The notes under the pieces: generated by a model
Databases searched by the model: none
Told to the model about the DNA's origin: nothing
Seen by the model: only the letters and a program-made list of their open reading frames with translations
Source of the DNA: Nematopogon swammerdamellus
Lineage: Eukaryota > Arthropoda > Insecta > Lepidoptera > Adelidae
Direction: 5' to 3'
Assembly: GCA_946902875.1 (NCBI GenBank)
Contig: OX336345.1
Span: 13,485,395-13,549,394, forward strand
Length of the DNA: 64,000 nucleotides
Shown here: positions 10,230 through 20,520 of the stretch, in pieces
Layout of the letters: the number at the start of each line of letters is the position of its first letter
Numbering within the stretch: position 1 is the first letter of the stretch
Made by a program: the position numbers and the translations under genes

Positions 10230-12840
10230 CTTATTCCTTTATTAACACATATATTTACAATAATTTTACATATAATAAACTATACCTAAAATATACAAAA
10301 ATTATATATAAAATTATTATAAAATAAATGGAGTTTCCACCACCGGCGGCGGGGCGAGCCCAAGCTACCGATGGTCGGGTCCCAAAGAGAGGAACCTCCG
10401 GACGATGCGCGCAGTGTCGAGCAGGGCTGCCTTCTGGATCTGGCCCTTGACCCAACCACTCAGCGAGAGCCTCTCAAGGTGGTCGTCGAGGCTCTTCGCT
10501 ATCAGCCCATGCGCCGAAACGACTATGGGCACAACGATCGTCGAGTCGACGGGCCACATTTTGGTAACCTCGTGCTGCAGATCCAGATATTTTAACATCT
10601 TCTCTGCTTCCTTACTGACGAGGTTACCATCGTGCGGCACGGCGATATCGACGAGCGTTGCGCGCCTTGCCTCCCGGTCTACTATCACAATATCAGGCCT
10701 GTTCGCGAGAATAGTCCTGTCTGTGATAATGGACCGGTCCCAGTAGAGTGTGACATGACCGTTCTCGAGAACTGGCGGTGGATTGTACTTATAGTAAGGC
10801 ACCTCAGTACCCACAAGGTTGAACTTTAAGGCAAGTTGCTGGTGGATAATCCTGGCTACTAGGTTGTGTCTATGCAGATACTCGGTGTTGGCAAGCTGCG
10901 AACAACCGGAAATCACATGTCTGAGGGACTCGCCAGGTTGGTGGCAGGCGCGGCAGATGTCAATGGTGCCGTCCTTCATTATGTGTTTCCTATAGTTGTT
11001 CGTCTTGACAACCTCATCTTGTATTGCAAAGACAAAACCCTCGGTTTCCCCGAAGAGGTCCCCGAAGCGTAGCCAGTGCACGGAAGCAAGTTGGTCTACA
11101 TCCGGTCCCGTGAGAGACCGAAAATACCTACCGTGCAGCTCCTTGCCTTTCCATACTTCCATGCGGTCCTCGGTGCTCAGTACAACCGGCTTCCGCCAGT
11201 CCTCTTTTCCCATGCTCAGCGGGGTAAGGCCTTTATCGCTGGTGACGACATCGCGATGCATCTCACAAACATCAGTCTTTTCCAAAAAGTACTGACGGAG
11301 ATTGCATACCTCGCGGTTGTGCAGGTTCTTGGCATTTAACATACCTCGACCCCCACACTTCCGCGGGATATACAACCTCATGACCGATGATCGTGGGTGG
11401 TGCATACGGGATTTCGTCATCAGCGTCCTGACCTTTCTGTCCAGCGAGTCCAATTCGGTCTGAGTCCATCTGAGAATACCGAAGGTATATACGAGCACAG
11501 GCATGACCCAACCGTTATAGGCACGAATTTTATTGCCGCCTGACAAAAGGCTATTTAGCACTTTTGTAAGACGGTGAAAAAACTTTTCCTTAACTGATTG
11601 TTTCATGTCCGTATCCCGTATGTTGAGAGCCTCCGATATTCCCAGATATTTATAGGTTTCGTCTTCGGAGAGAGCTCGAATATTCATAGACTCCGACAAC
11701 TGTATGCCACCGGAGTTCACGACCACACCACGTTCCACATGGATGGTCCCACATTTTTCCAAGCCGAACTCCATTCCAATGTCGTTGCTGAAGCCTTCAG
11801 TTATCTTCATCATCGACATTAGTTCAGTGTCCGACTTGGCAAACAGTTTGAGGTCATCCATATAAAATAAGTGCGATATTCGAGAGCCTCCTCTTCGAAG
11901 ACAGTAGCCCAGCTCTGAGTCCTCAAGCAGAGTGCTAAGAGGGTTCAGAGCCAGACAAAACCAAAGCGGACTCAGACTGTCTCCCTGGAAGATCCCCCGC
12001 CGTATGGGAATCCGGTCGTCTGCGACCGAAGTCCGTTCGCCACCTGGCACACGAAGGATAGTACTCCATTGTCCCATACATGCGCCAAGGAATTGACAGA
12101 TATTCGTGTCAGTTTTGTATAATTCTAGTATCCTTAGCAACCATGTATGGGGCACGGAGTCAAATGCCTTCCTGTAATCTATCCAGGCAGCAGACAGGTT
12201 CTTTCGATTGCGTCGGACCTGCTGACAAACGGTCATGTCTATGAGGAGAAGCTCCTTAGTACCGCGGGACCCAGCCCGACATCCATTCTGAGCAACTGAC
12301 AAGATGTTATTTTCCTTAATATGAATTGATATTTTATGCGTCAAAATGGATGTCAGGAGCTTGTAGATGGTAGGCAAGCAGGTGATAGGTCTATAATTTT
12401 TAGGTTCCGCAGTACTACCAGATTTATGGAGCAGGTGGGTGACACCAGTAGTCATGAACTCTGGGAGAACCCGATGGTCGAGGGCATCTTGGAATTGAAT
12501 GGCCAAGCGGGAATGGCAGCTTCTGAACCATTTCAGCCAGAAGTTCTGCAATCCGTCCGGCCCTGGAGATTTCCAGTTCAGTGCCTGGCGGATTGCAGAA
12601 CTTACATCCTCTTCGCTGATATTTATGGCTGACATTGGTTCTACAGTCTGACACGCCCGCTCGACTGCTCTCATCCATTCACCCTCGACGTGACAGACAG
12701 GATCCGACCAAATGTTTTTCCAAAATGAAGCATTTTCTTGATCAGTCGGTCGGATTGTGTCTGTCGGTCGTTGGTTCGGGTGCTCCCAGTTTCGGTATAC
12801 CCACCTTTGGTCACTCTGGAATCGACGATTCTGATGACGA
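10230..12840 (-). mobile_element. Dong/R4-type non-LTR retrotransposon, 5' truncated
   Basis: The element spans the reverse transcriptase ORF and a short AT-rich 3' UTR. It is bounded by (ATT)n at 12841-12861 and by TTATTATTAT at 220-229 of the 10.2-kb line (10220-10229). Dong of Bombyx is known for TAA-repeat targets, so the flanks support the family call. The 5' UTR and N-terminal zinc-finger region are not seen. Confidence 0.75.
10365..12830 (-). CDS. Dong-like reverse transcriptase/REL endonuclease ORF
   Basis: The protein copies element RNA into DNA at a nicked target. RT blocks in order are NWKSPGPDGLQNFWLKW, NYRPITCLPTIYKLL, AWIDYRKAFDSVPHTWLL, RRGIFQGDSLSPLWFCLALN, then FYMDD (about 11866-11852), KYLGI. 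Downstream is a CCHC knuckle (CRACHQPGESLRHVISGC, near 10950-10900). Next comes a restriction-like endonuclease motif (RPDIVIVDREARRATLVDIA, then VPHDGNLVSKEAEKMLKY). This RT-CCHC-PD..D order is that of R2/R4/Dong elements. The reading frame is uninterrupted to the stop. The open frame extends to 13031, but residues upstream of about 12830 are antisense to another element and a (N)n run from the ATT repeat, so I exclude them. It is likely 5' truncated yet otherwise intact. Confidence 0.85.
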   Translation of the reverse strand, partial: NRRFQSDQRWVYRNWEHPNQRPTDTIRPTDQENASFWKNIWSDPVCHVEGEWMRAVERACQTVEPMSAINISEEDVSSAIRQALNWKSPGPDGLQNFWLKWFRSCHSRLAIQFQDALDHRVLPEFMTTGVTHLLHKSGSTAEPKNYRPITCLPTIYKLLTSILTHKISIHIKENNILSVAQNGCRAGSRGTKELLLIDMTVCQQVRRNRKNLSAAWIDYRKAFDSVPHTWLLRILELYKTDTNICQFLGACMGQWSTILRVPGGERTSVADDRIPIRRGIFQGDSLSPLWFCLALNPLSTLLEDSELGYCLRRGGSRISHLFYMDDLKLFAKSDTELMSMMKITEGFSNDIGMEFGLEKCGTIHVERGVVVNSGGIQLSESMNIRALSEDETYKYLGISEALNIRDTDMKQSVKEKFFHRLTKVLNSLLSGGNKIRAYNGWVMPVLVYTFGILRWTQTELDSLDRKVRTLMTKSRMHHPRSSVMRLYIPRKCGGRGMLNAKNLHNREVCNLRQYFLEKTDVCEMHRDVVTSDKGLTPLSMGKEDWRKPVVLSTEDRMEVWKGKELHGRYFRSLTGPDVDQLASVHWLRFGDLFGETEGFVFAIQDEVVKTNNYRKHIMKDGTIDICRACHQPGESLRHVISGCSQLANTEYLHRHNLVARIIHQQLALKFNLVGTEVPYYKYNPPPVLENGHVTLYWDRSIITDRTILANRPDIVIVDREARRATLVDIAVPHDGNLVSKEAEKMLKYLDLQHEVTKMWPVDSTIVVPIVVSAHGLIAKSLDDHLERLSLSGWVKGQIQKAALLDTARIVRRFLSLGPDHR

Positions 12841-12861
12841 TTATTATTATTATTATTATTT
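12841..12861. repeat. (ATT)n microsatellite, Dong target
   Basis: Seven uninterrupted ATT/TTA units directly abut the 5' side of the minus-strand Dong element. Confidence 0.8.
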
Positions 12862-12870
12862 TTTTTATTT

Positions 12871-14062
12871 TCAAAATAAAACAAAAGTCTTAGAGCAAGC
12901 ATATGCGAAATTTCCAGAGTTGCATTCTCACGTTGCCTACGTCTTGCTAAAATACTGCCTGGGTATCCCAAAAATGACATTTTTAGTTCGAACAACACCT
13001 TCATGGCTTTTCCCAGAACATGTAAGTGCAATCGACAATGCTATAAAATCAGCCTTGGAAAACATCTTAAACATACAACTTGATAAATGTCAGTGGGATC
13101 AGGCCTCGTTGCCAATAAATTTCGGAGGTCTGGGAGTGCGTCGTGTGGCCGATATAGGTCTTCCTGCCTTCCTTGGTTCTGCTAATGGGGTTTCTGGGCT
13201 GGTTGCTAACATATTACCCCAAATAGGTAGCAGCTCAGAGATCACCCATTTGGTGGAGGCAAGGAGTTCATGGTCCACAATTTCCCCAGATTCAAACTGT
13301 ATTGACATCTTCTCACAAAAAGAATGGGACATGATCTTGGTGAAAAAGTCGCACGATGCACTTCTTGCAAATTCGTCCTCACGGACTGAAAGTGCAACGT
13401 TACGCACTGTTTCTTGCGTAGAGTCTGGCCTCTGGCTTAAGGTCATACCGTCCTCCAACATCGGGACGCTTTTAGATGATAACACGCTTCGCATTGCCAC
13501 AGCTCTACGACTTGGATGCGACATCTGCCGGCCTCACGTGTGCATTTGCGGGTCGTTTGTAGACTCAAAGGGAAGACATGGCCTAAGTTGTTTAAAGTGC
13601 GCGGGTCGTCTCCCACGACACGCTGCACTTAATGACATAATAAAAAGAGGCCTTTGTTCTGTGAATGTACCGGCAATTTTAGAACCATCAGGGGTGAGTC
13701 GAAACGACGGAAAGCGTCCAGACGGTATGACCATTATGCCTTGGGAGAGAGGTCAGGCGTTGGTGTGGGACGCCACATGTGTGGATACACTTGCGGCGTC
13801 CTACATTGATCGCACCTCGAAAACAGCTGGTGCGGCCGCAGAAACAGCTGCGCGGCTAAAGCACACAAAGTACTCGTCAGTGAAGGCGAACTACCACTTC
13901 ATCGCATTCGCTGTCGAGACTTTTGGTCCGTGGTGCGGCGATACAAATAAATTTATTGGCAACTTATCAAAAAAATTAATAAAAAAAGCAAATGACAAAC
14001 GCGCTGGTGAATACTTCAGGCAGAGAGTCAGCCTGGCGATCCAGTTATATAGTATTCAATAG
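12871..14062 (+). CDS. Invertebrate retroelement protein, C-terminal region with nuclease-like motif
   Basis: About 396 codons are open without interruption. The protein has LLKYCLGIPKMTFLVRTTP, then NFGGLGVRRVADIGLPAFLG, then DNTLRIATALRLGCDICRPH. These precede a Cys/His region (CICGSFVDSKGRHGLSCLK), the core EPSGVSRNDGKRPDGMTIMP and LVWDATCVDTLAASYIDRTS, and the end YFRQRVSLAIQLYSIQ. This region is known to me as the C-terminal half of RT-bearing proteins widespread in invertebrates. The RT itself is not in this window, so this copy is 5' truncated near the ATT run. KRPD..WDAT suggests a PD-(D/E)XK-type nuclease by inference. Codons upstream of 12871 in the same frame are antisense to Dong and are excluded. 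It is unusually well preserved compared with its neighbours. Confidence 0.7.
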
Positions 14063-14495
14063 TATATACTATATAATATTATATAGTATCCAGTATCCAA
14101 TAAATATAGTTAAAAATTGGATTTTTAAATAATAAGGATTTAATGAAAGTCCTGTAAATAATGGGTATCAATGAATGAACCCTGCTATAATAGTAAATAC
14201 TGCTCCTATGGATAATACATAGTGAAAATGTGCAATGCAGCAGGTGTAATGGGCTCGCTTCGCGGACAGGACACGGAGGACGGGCTGGACGAAATATTTT
14301 ATATTTTTTAGGTTAGTTTTAATTTTAGGTTAATTTTAGTTTTTAACTTAGTTATATTTTATATTAGTTTAGCTTAGATAATTAGTTTAATTTTTATTGT
14401 ATCTTCATTTTCAACTACTTCTACTGAACCGATTTTTATGAAACTTTGCACACACATTGAGTTCTCGTGACAATACAATATTATGATAATTTCAA
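14063..14495. other. AT-rich flank of satellite-bearing element
   Basis: No gene. The segment 14400-14495 (ACTTCTACTGAACCGATTTT, CACGAG/CTCGTG motif) recurs inverted at 34246-34330 beside the other copy of the satellite, so it belongs to the same element. Confidence 0.6.
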
Positions 14496-15027
14496 CTTGG
14501 TAACGAGGGTCTGATGATGGAGTCAGGAGGTGTACAGTGGAACTCTTCAACCGTTACTAGTAACCCCCTCGAGTTTGGGCTCATATGTTTGGTTTGGACG
14601 AGTATCCCATACTTCTACCAATACACTTGGTAACGAGGGTCTGATGATGGAGTCAGGAGGTGTACAGTAGAACTCTTCAACCGTTACTAGTAACCCCCTC
14701 GAGTTTGGGCTCATTTGGTTGGTTTGGACGAGTGTCCCATACTTCTACCAATACACTTGGTGACGAGGGTCTGATGATGGAGTCAGAAGGTGTACAGTGG
14801 AACTCTTCAACCGTTACTAGTAACCCCCTCGAGTTTGGGCTCATTTGGTTTGTTTGGACGAGTGTCCCACACTTCTACCAATACACTTGGTGACGAGGGT
14901 CTGATGATGGAGTCAGGAGGTGTACAGTGGAACTCTTCAACCGTTACTAGTAACCCCTTCGAGTTTGGGCTCATATGGTTGGTTTGGACGAGTGTCCCAT
15001 ACTTCTACCAATACACTTGGTGACGAG
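14496..15027 (+). repeat. 130-bp tandem repeat, left block
   Basis: About four units of 130 bases contain GACGAGGGTCTGATGATGGA, CTAGTAACCCCCTCGAGTTT and CATACTTCTACCAATACACT. The block is cut off by a hAT insertion. Confidence 0.95.
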
Positions 15028-15745
15028 TAGGGCATCCAAAATCGAAAAATCGGAAATCGAAAAAACCGAAAATCGGACAATTTTAGTGCTATTTTAAAAC
15101 CGATTTTTTAAATATCGAAAATAGATTTTTCCGATGTTCCGATTTTTATTAGGTTTTTCAAACATTCCCCGTCATTTGGTTTTAAATGCATAAAAACAGT
15201 GCTATTTTATGTGAAATGGGTTATGGGTGGGTTACTTAATCATCATCATCATTTTTCATCCAATAAAGAACGAACTTAATTAAAAAAATAATAATAATCA
15301 CACCGGAATAATCAAGCTTTGAAATCAAGGATTGATCAACGCCTAACTATGAATGAACACCTACATGGTAATGTACCTACATAACCCTACTGCGTACTTC
15401 AGTCAGACGTGATGAAGTATACCCGGACAATGATGAACTGCCTGGTGGTATAGAACGAGTATATCGCAGATTACATTCGACTGTACAAAATCAAACACAG
15501 TTGGAGAGGTCGGAGTCTGCGTCCGCTTCATCTTCGCCGACACCTACTTTGGACATTGTCGATCCTCGGCTGGAGCTGGAAAGTGCCAAAGTTATGACAA
15601 AAAAACCTTCTAACACCGGTAAGGAAAATCTGCGTGATGTCACAAGAATTGAAATGACATTATTTGAGTGTAACGGTGAGAGAGACCGCATGTCTAGAAA
15701 AGGTATATCATAACCTACTCACGCACGATTCCGCCGACAAGTTTG

Positions 15746-15868
15746 GGAGTCGAAAGGGAATTTTCAGCAGCAGGTTATTTAACAAGAAATTTAAGAAGTG
15801 GCATGGGTGATCCCAGTTTAGACGCTCTATGTTTCCTTAAATCTCACTTTCAACTAAACAAAGATTAG
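15746..15868 (+). pseudogene. hAT transposase C-terminal dimerisation region
   Basis: The frame reads GVEREFSAAGYLTRNLRSGM, then GDPSLDALCFLKSHFQLNKD and a stop. This matches the hAT dimerisation signature (S.R.FS.AG...R..L....VD.L.FL). Upstream, 15501-15713 is a 71-codon open stretch (MERSESASASSSPTPTLDIV) with an acidic/Ser-rich linker that plausibly comes from the same transposase. The catalytic core is gone, so the element is non-autonomous. Confidence 0.75.
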
Positions 15869-15875
15869 TCAACTG

Positions 15876-16600
15876 TTGCTACGGTTGACCAGGTTCTCGA
15901 AAAAGTATCCTCTTTGGGGGAAGAAGAACTTGGTCAACTTCAACGTAGCCAAGACGCAAGCTTGTGCCTTCTCTACTAAGGCTGATCCGTTTCCTCTCCA
16001 AGCACTTTTCAGGGCAGCCAAGTCCCCAACGATGGTAGTCTGGGCGTCTTGGATATGGAGGCGTCCAGGGACGTTGGGTTTCGATCGTTCATAGAGTGCA
16101 AGGCGAAACTAGCGTCTCGAAAATTAGGGATACTCTACCGATGTCGGCGATTTTTCACGCCGGTCCAACTACTTACACTCTACAAAGCACAAGTAAGACC
16201 GGTGATGGAATATTGCAGTCATCTTTGGGAGGGTTCCCATGAGTACCTTCTTTCAGCCTTGGATTCTATTCAGCGACGAGCCATTCGCCTCATTGGTGAC
16301 TCTGTGCTCACAAAGGACCTTCAACCTCTAAAGTACAGACGTATGGTTGGTTCATTGAGCCTGTTTTATCGGTACTACTATGGCCGCTGCTCTGACGAAC
16401 TTGCTTCCCTTATCCTTCCTTCTCCTGTTCACCTTCGCCAAACTCACCATACTCTCACGGAACACCCCTTTGTAGTCGACAGAAGAGTTCTTCGAACTGC
16501 ACGATTCTCTAAATCTTTCTTGTATATATATTTACCCACTCCTACAATCCACGTATCTTCAAATCGCGGGTTAATGGCCTTTCCCCAGCAACAGTAGTCC
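15876..16600 (+). pseudogene. Jockey/CR1-like reverse transcriptase C-terminal fragment
   Basis: The frame at 15876-16030 gives WGKKNLVNFNVAKTQACAF. A frame change near 16030 leads to SLGVLDMEASRDVGF, then AKLASRKLGILYRCRRFFTP, QLLTLYKAQVRPVMEYCSHL, LDSIQRRAIRLIGDSVLTKD and VGSLSLFYRYYYGRCSDELA. This is the thumb-to-C-terminal region of jockey-type LINEs (YKAQIRPxMEYCSHLW). It starts directly after the hAT stop codon inside the hAT element, so it was either nested or captured. Confidence 0.85.
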
Positions 16601-16969
16601 ACCATCAAGCCGGACTGGCACCTCCTCGGCGGTGAAATTGGCTGCCCCTGAGGTTTCGACCACGGAAGGAGCCACCCAGTTCGGAAGCAATAAAAAAAAA
16701 GTCACGTTCACGTAGTTACCAAGTTTCAAAATTTGAACACATGTAATTTTAATATTGCACTGAAATATTAAAATCACTTATTTTATTACTAGTATACTCT
16801 TTATCATTTATTTTCATGTGGCCCAGTGCAAAAATACCTACAAATTAAAGTTACACTTCACATTTTGCCGTAAAATCGAAAACATCGAAAAAATCGAAAA
16901 ATCGATTTTATAAATATGAGAATCGGAAAAAAACCGATTTTGGAAATGGCACCGATTTTGCATGCGCTA

Positions 16970-18290
16970 GTGACGAGGGTCTGATGATGGAGTAGGAGGT
17001 GTACAGTGGAACTTTTCAACCGTTACTAGTAACCCCCTCAAGTTTGGGCTCATTTGGTTTGTTTGGATGAGTGTCCCATACTTCTACCAATACACTTGGT
17101 GACGAGGGTCTGATGATGGAGTCAGGAGGTGCACAGTGGAACTCTTCAACTGTTACTAGTAACCCCTTCGAGTTTGGGCTCATTTGGTTGGTTTGGACGA
17201 GTGTCCCATACTTCTCCCAATACACTTGGTGACGAGGGTCTGATGATGGAGTCAGGAGGTGTACAGTGGAACTCTTCAACCGTTACTAGTAAACCCCTCG
17301 AGTTTGGGCTCTTTTGGTTGGTTTGGACGAGTGTCCCATACTTCTATCAATACACTTGGTGACGAGGGTCTGATGATGGAGTCAGGAGGTGTACAGTGGA
17401 TCTCTTCAACCATTACTAGTAACCCCCTCGAGTTTGGGCTCATTTGGTTTGTTTGGACGAGTGTCCCATACTTCTACCAATACACTTGGTGACGAGGGTC
17501 TGATGATGGAGTCACGAGGTGCACAGTGGAACTCTTCAACTGTTACTAGTAACCCCCTCGAGTTTGGGCTCATTTGGTTGGTTTGGACGAGTGTCTCATA
17601 CTTCTACCAATTCACTTGGTGATGAGGGTCTGATGATGGAGTCAGGAGGTGCACAGTTGAACTCTTCAACTGTTACTAGTAACCCCCTCGAGTTTGGGCT
17701 CATTTGGTTGGTTTGGACGAGTGTCCCATACTTCTCTCAATACACTTGGTGACGAGGGTCTGATGATGGAGTCAGGAGGTGTAAAGTGGAACTCTTCAAC
17801 CGTTACTAGTAACCCCCTCGAGTTTGGGCTCTTTTGGTTGGTTTGGACGGGTGTCCCATACTTCTATCAATACACTTGGTGACGAGGGTCTGATGATGGA
17901 GTCAGGAGGTGTACAGTAGAACTCTTCAACCGTTACTAGTAACCCCTCGAGTTTGGGCTCATTTGGTTTGTTTGGACGAGTGTCCCATACTTCTACCAAT
18001 ACACTTAGTGACGAGGGTCTGATGATGGAGTCAAGAGGTGCACAGTGGAACTCTTCAACTGTTACTAGTAACCCCCTCGAGTTTGGGCTCATTTGGTTGG
18101 TTTGGACGAGTGTCCCATACTTCTACCAATACACTTGGTGACGAGGGTCTGATGATGGAGTCAGAAGGTGTACAGTGGAACTCTTCAACTGTTACTAGTA
18201 ACCCCCTCGAATTTGGGCTCATTTGGTTGGTTTGGACGAGTGACCCATACTTCTACCAATACACTTGGTGACGAGGATCTGATTATGGAG
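16970..18290 (+). repeat. 130-bp tandem repeat, right block
   Basis: About ten units with the same 130-base period and sequence continue the left block. Every unit has an open frame in the same phase, giving overlapping 77-codon frames (for example MYSGTLQPLLVTPSSLGSFG), but these are a consequence of periodicity. Confidence 0.95.
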
Positions 18291-18350
18291 GCAGGAGGTG
18301 GACTGTTGAACTTAAATAAAACAAAAATAAGGATCAGGATATTTGTTTGA

Positions 18351-18508
18351 ATCCACCCAAGTTAAGGTTTCTGTATTGTCCCGAGAACTGTGTGGCGTTA
18401 GGGTGGCTAAAAATGATACGTTGTTAGCGATACACCACCCAAGTCAACGTTTGAAACGTGCCGAGCACTGTGTGGCATTAAGGTGGATAAAAATTATACG
18501 TCGTTAGC
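18351..18508 (+). repeat. Tandem dimer of a 78-base unit
   Basis: Two adjacent units begin CCACCCAAGT and share ACTGTGTGGC, AAGGTGGATAAAAATTATAC/AGGGTGGCTAAAAATGATAC and CGTTAGCG. They lie between the satellite and the palindrome. Confidence 0.7.
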
Positions 18509-18660
18509 GTTTGAACTTCAAGGATGGCCACATCTTGTTGTATGAGAGCCTTGCGCCACTACATGGACCTCAGGGAGGGGGTTGTCTGTTATTGGTCTAA
18601 TACTCGTGGAAACAACATGAAAGAAAAAAATTATAAAAAAATCAAACTAAAAACGAGTAA

Positions 18661-19233
18661 ATAAAAAAATAGGTAAAAAAACTTTTAAGTTAAACGGTTT
18701 TATTAAAAAAAAACAGCTGTACAAAAAATTACAAAAAAAATCAGCTATACAAAAACTAGAAAATAATAAGGACACAAACCTGGGCCTTCTTAAGATTTTA
18801 CGTCTGGGTAAGAAATCGTCAATACTAGCGTGCTGTCTTCTCATGTCGGATGCCAAAGGGCACTTTGTGTCGCTGCGTCAGCGGAATAAGTAATAAATTG
18901 AGACTTTTAACAGACTAATATAAAAGCGTGGGGCGTATAATATACGCAATAACATGCGCCCCACGTTTTTATATTAGTCTGTTAAAAGTCTCAATTTATT
19001 ACTTATTCCGCTGACGCAGCGACACAAAGTGCCCTTTGGCATCCGACATGAGAAGACAGCGCGCTAGTATTGACGATGTCTTACCCAGACGTAAAATCTT
19101 AAGAAGGCCCAGGTTTGTGTCCTTATTATTTTCTAGTTTTTGTATAGCTGATTTTTTTTTAAATTTTTTGTACAGCTGTTTTTTTTTAATAAAACCGTTT
19201 AACTTAAAAGTTTTTTTACCTATTTTTTTTTAA
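18661..19233. repeat. Long palindrome, about 280-bp arms, copy 1
   Basis: The left arm (18661-18940) and right arm (about 18962-19233) are inverted copies around TATAATATACGCAATAACATG. Shared landmarks are AACCGTTTAACTTAAAAG at the outer ends, GCCTTCTTAAGATTTTACG, CTTCTCATGTCGGATGCC, GCTGCGTCAGCGGAATAAGT and ACGTGGGGCG. A second copy is at 33043-33510. Frames in both arms are mirror artefacts. Confidence 0.95.
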
Positions 19234-19235
19234 TT

Positions 19236-19537
19236 GATTAATAAATATACTTATACATTATAAATTGTTACGAGTTCAAGTGCAATAAGTATTGCCCACG
19301 AATGATTTTTGAACAAATACAAATACAAATATGTTTCTCTACATTCATGTATTGTATAATCAATTTATTTTATACGCGTGCGAAACTCGGCATTACCGTG
19401 AAATGGCATTTTTCAAAACCCTTCTGCATTGCAATTTTTTAAAGTTTTTCTGAAGATTTTTACATTCATTGGAATTTATACATTTATGTTCTGGCCCCAT
19501 TGAAATTCTTAGATACGGTACTGAAATGGTACAAACT
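19236..19537. other. AT-rich noncoding spacer
   Basis: Nothing was recognised between the palindrome and the duplicated segment. Confidence 0.5.
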
Positions 19538-20151
19538 TAGTTTACGTCCAACTTGTCGACGCTCATTTCCTCCGAGTTGCCGATAAGACTCCTCTCAGAC
19601 TCTCAACTTGACGACTTGGAGAGACGGACGACCACCTTTCCAAGTGTATATAAACAAACACCAGTTAGGTACTTATATAAAACAAACTTTGATACCTATT
19701 GTCATAAATAATGATAAGATGAAAGCTATTTCATCGTATACTGTGGTAAAGTTTACAAGTTTTGAACTGTGGAGTGGACAAGCCGAAGAAAAACAGCGGG
19801 GTAGCTTAGTGGTAAAGGGGCAGCCTGTCATTCAAGATGTTGGTGCGATGGTTAGACAGAGACGCAGGGCACTCGTCGAATGTCGACGGTCGGTTTGGTC
19901 GCTTCGACGACGACGCCAAGTTTATCAATATATAGGTGCATATCGGCTTCGGTCAGAGACAGAACTACTATAATCTCATCTCATCTCACTATAATATCAT
20001 AAATGCGAAAGTATATTTGTTTGTTTCTTTGTTTATTTGTTTGTTTGTTTGTTTGTTCCTCTTTCACACCTGAACGGCTGGACGGATTTTGACGAAACTC
20101 TGTATAGTGATAGTGTATATCCCGGAGTAACATAATTTTGAAAAAAAAATC

Positions 20152-20520
20152 GTCAAGTTCGAGTCGAGCTCGCGTAAAGAGGGTTCCATACCATCCCGTT
20201 TTCTGTGAGAACTAGAAGGTTTAGGATTTTCGTTTAGGTTTTCCTGCAAATTAAATAAATATCCCATGGTAACATAATAAAAAAAAAATTATCAAGTTCG
20301 AGTTGAGTTCGCGTAAAGAGGGTTCCGTACCATCCCGTTTTCTGTGAGAACTAAAATGCTTAGGATTTTAGTTTAGGTTTTCCTGTAAATTAATTGTACA
20401 TCCCATGGTATCATAATTTAAAAAAAAGTGGTCAAGTTCGAGTCGAGCTCGCGTAAAGAGGGTTCCGTACTATCCCGTTTTCTGTGAGAACTAGAATACT
20501 TAGGATTTTCGTTTAGGGAG
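20152..20520 (+). repeat. Three tandem units of about 138 bases
   Basis: Units each carry AGTTCGAGTYGAGYTCGCGT, AGAGGGTTCCRTACYATCCC and TTAGGATTTTCGTTTAGG. The same array recurs at 22825-23190 in the second duplicate. Confidence 0.85.

Larger units (their letters stand above)
15028..16969. mobile_element. hAT element (1942 bp) with 8-bp target duplication
   Basis: GTGACGAG stands at both 15020-15027 and 16970-16977. The ends are TAGGGCATCCAAAATCG and, reversed, TAGCGCATGCAAAATCG, matching at 15 of 17 bases. Subterminal regions carry several AAAATCG and CGATTTT motifs. The interior holds a hAT transposase C-terminus and a jockey-like LINE fragment. The element interrupts the 130-bp satellite. 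Confidence 0.85.

Noticed and set aside
12635..12868. N-terminal 78 codons of the plus-strand frame ending at 14062
   Set aside because: They are antisense to the Dong reverse transcriptase and cross the ATT microsatellite; the homologous part begins near 12871.
12831..13031. N-terminal extension of the Dong frame
   Set aside because: It encodes a poly-Asn run from the ATT repeat and residues antisense to the neighbouring retroelement.
16970..18290. Overlapping 77-codon open frames, one per satellite unit
   Set aside because: A 130-base period is not a multiple of three, so each unit reopens the same frame; no start context or homology.
18647..18856. Small protein MASDMRRQHASIDDF and its twin at 19036-19233
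   Set aside because: Identical frames on opposite strands reflect the palindrome; the sequence ends in a low-complexity hydrophobic run and has no recognised domain.
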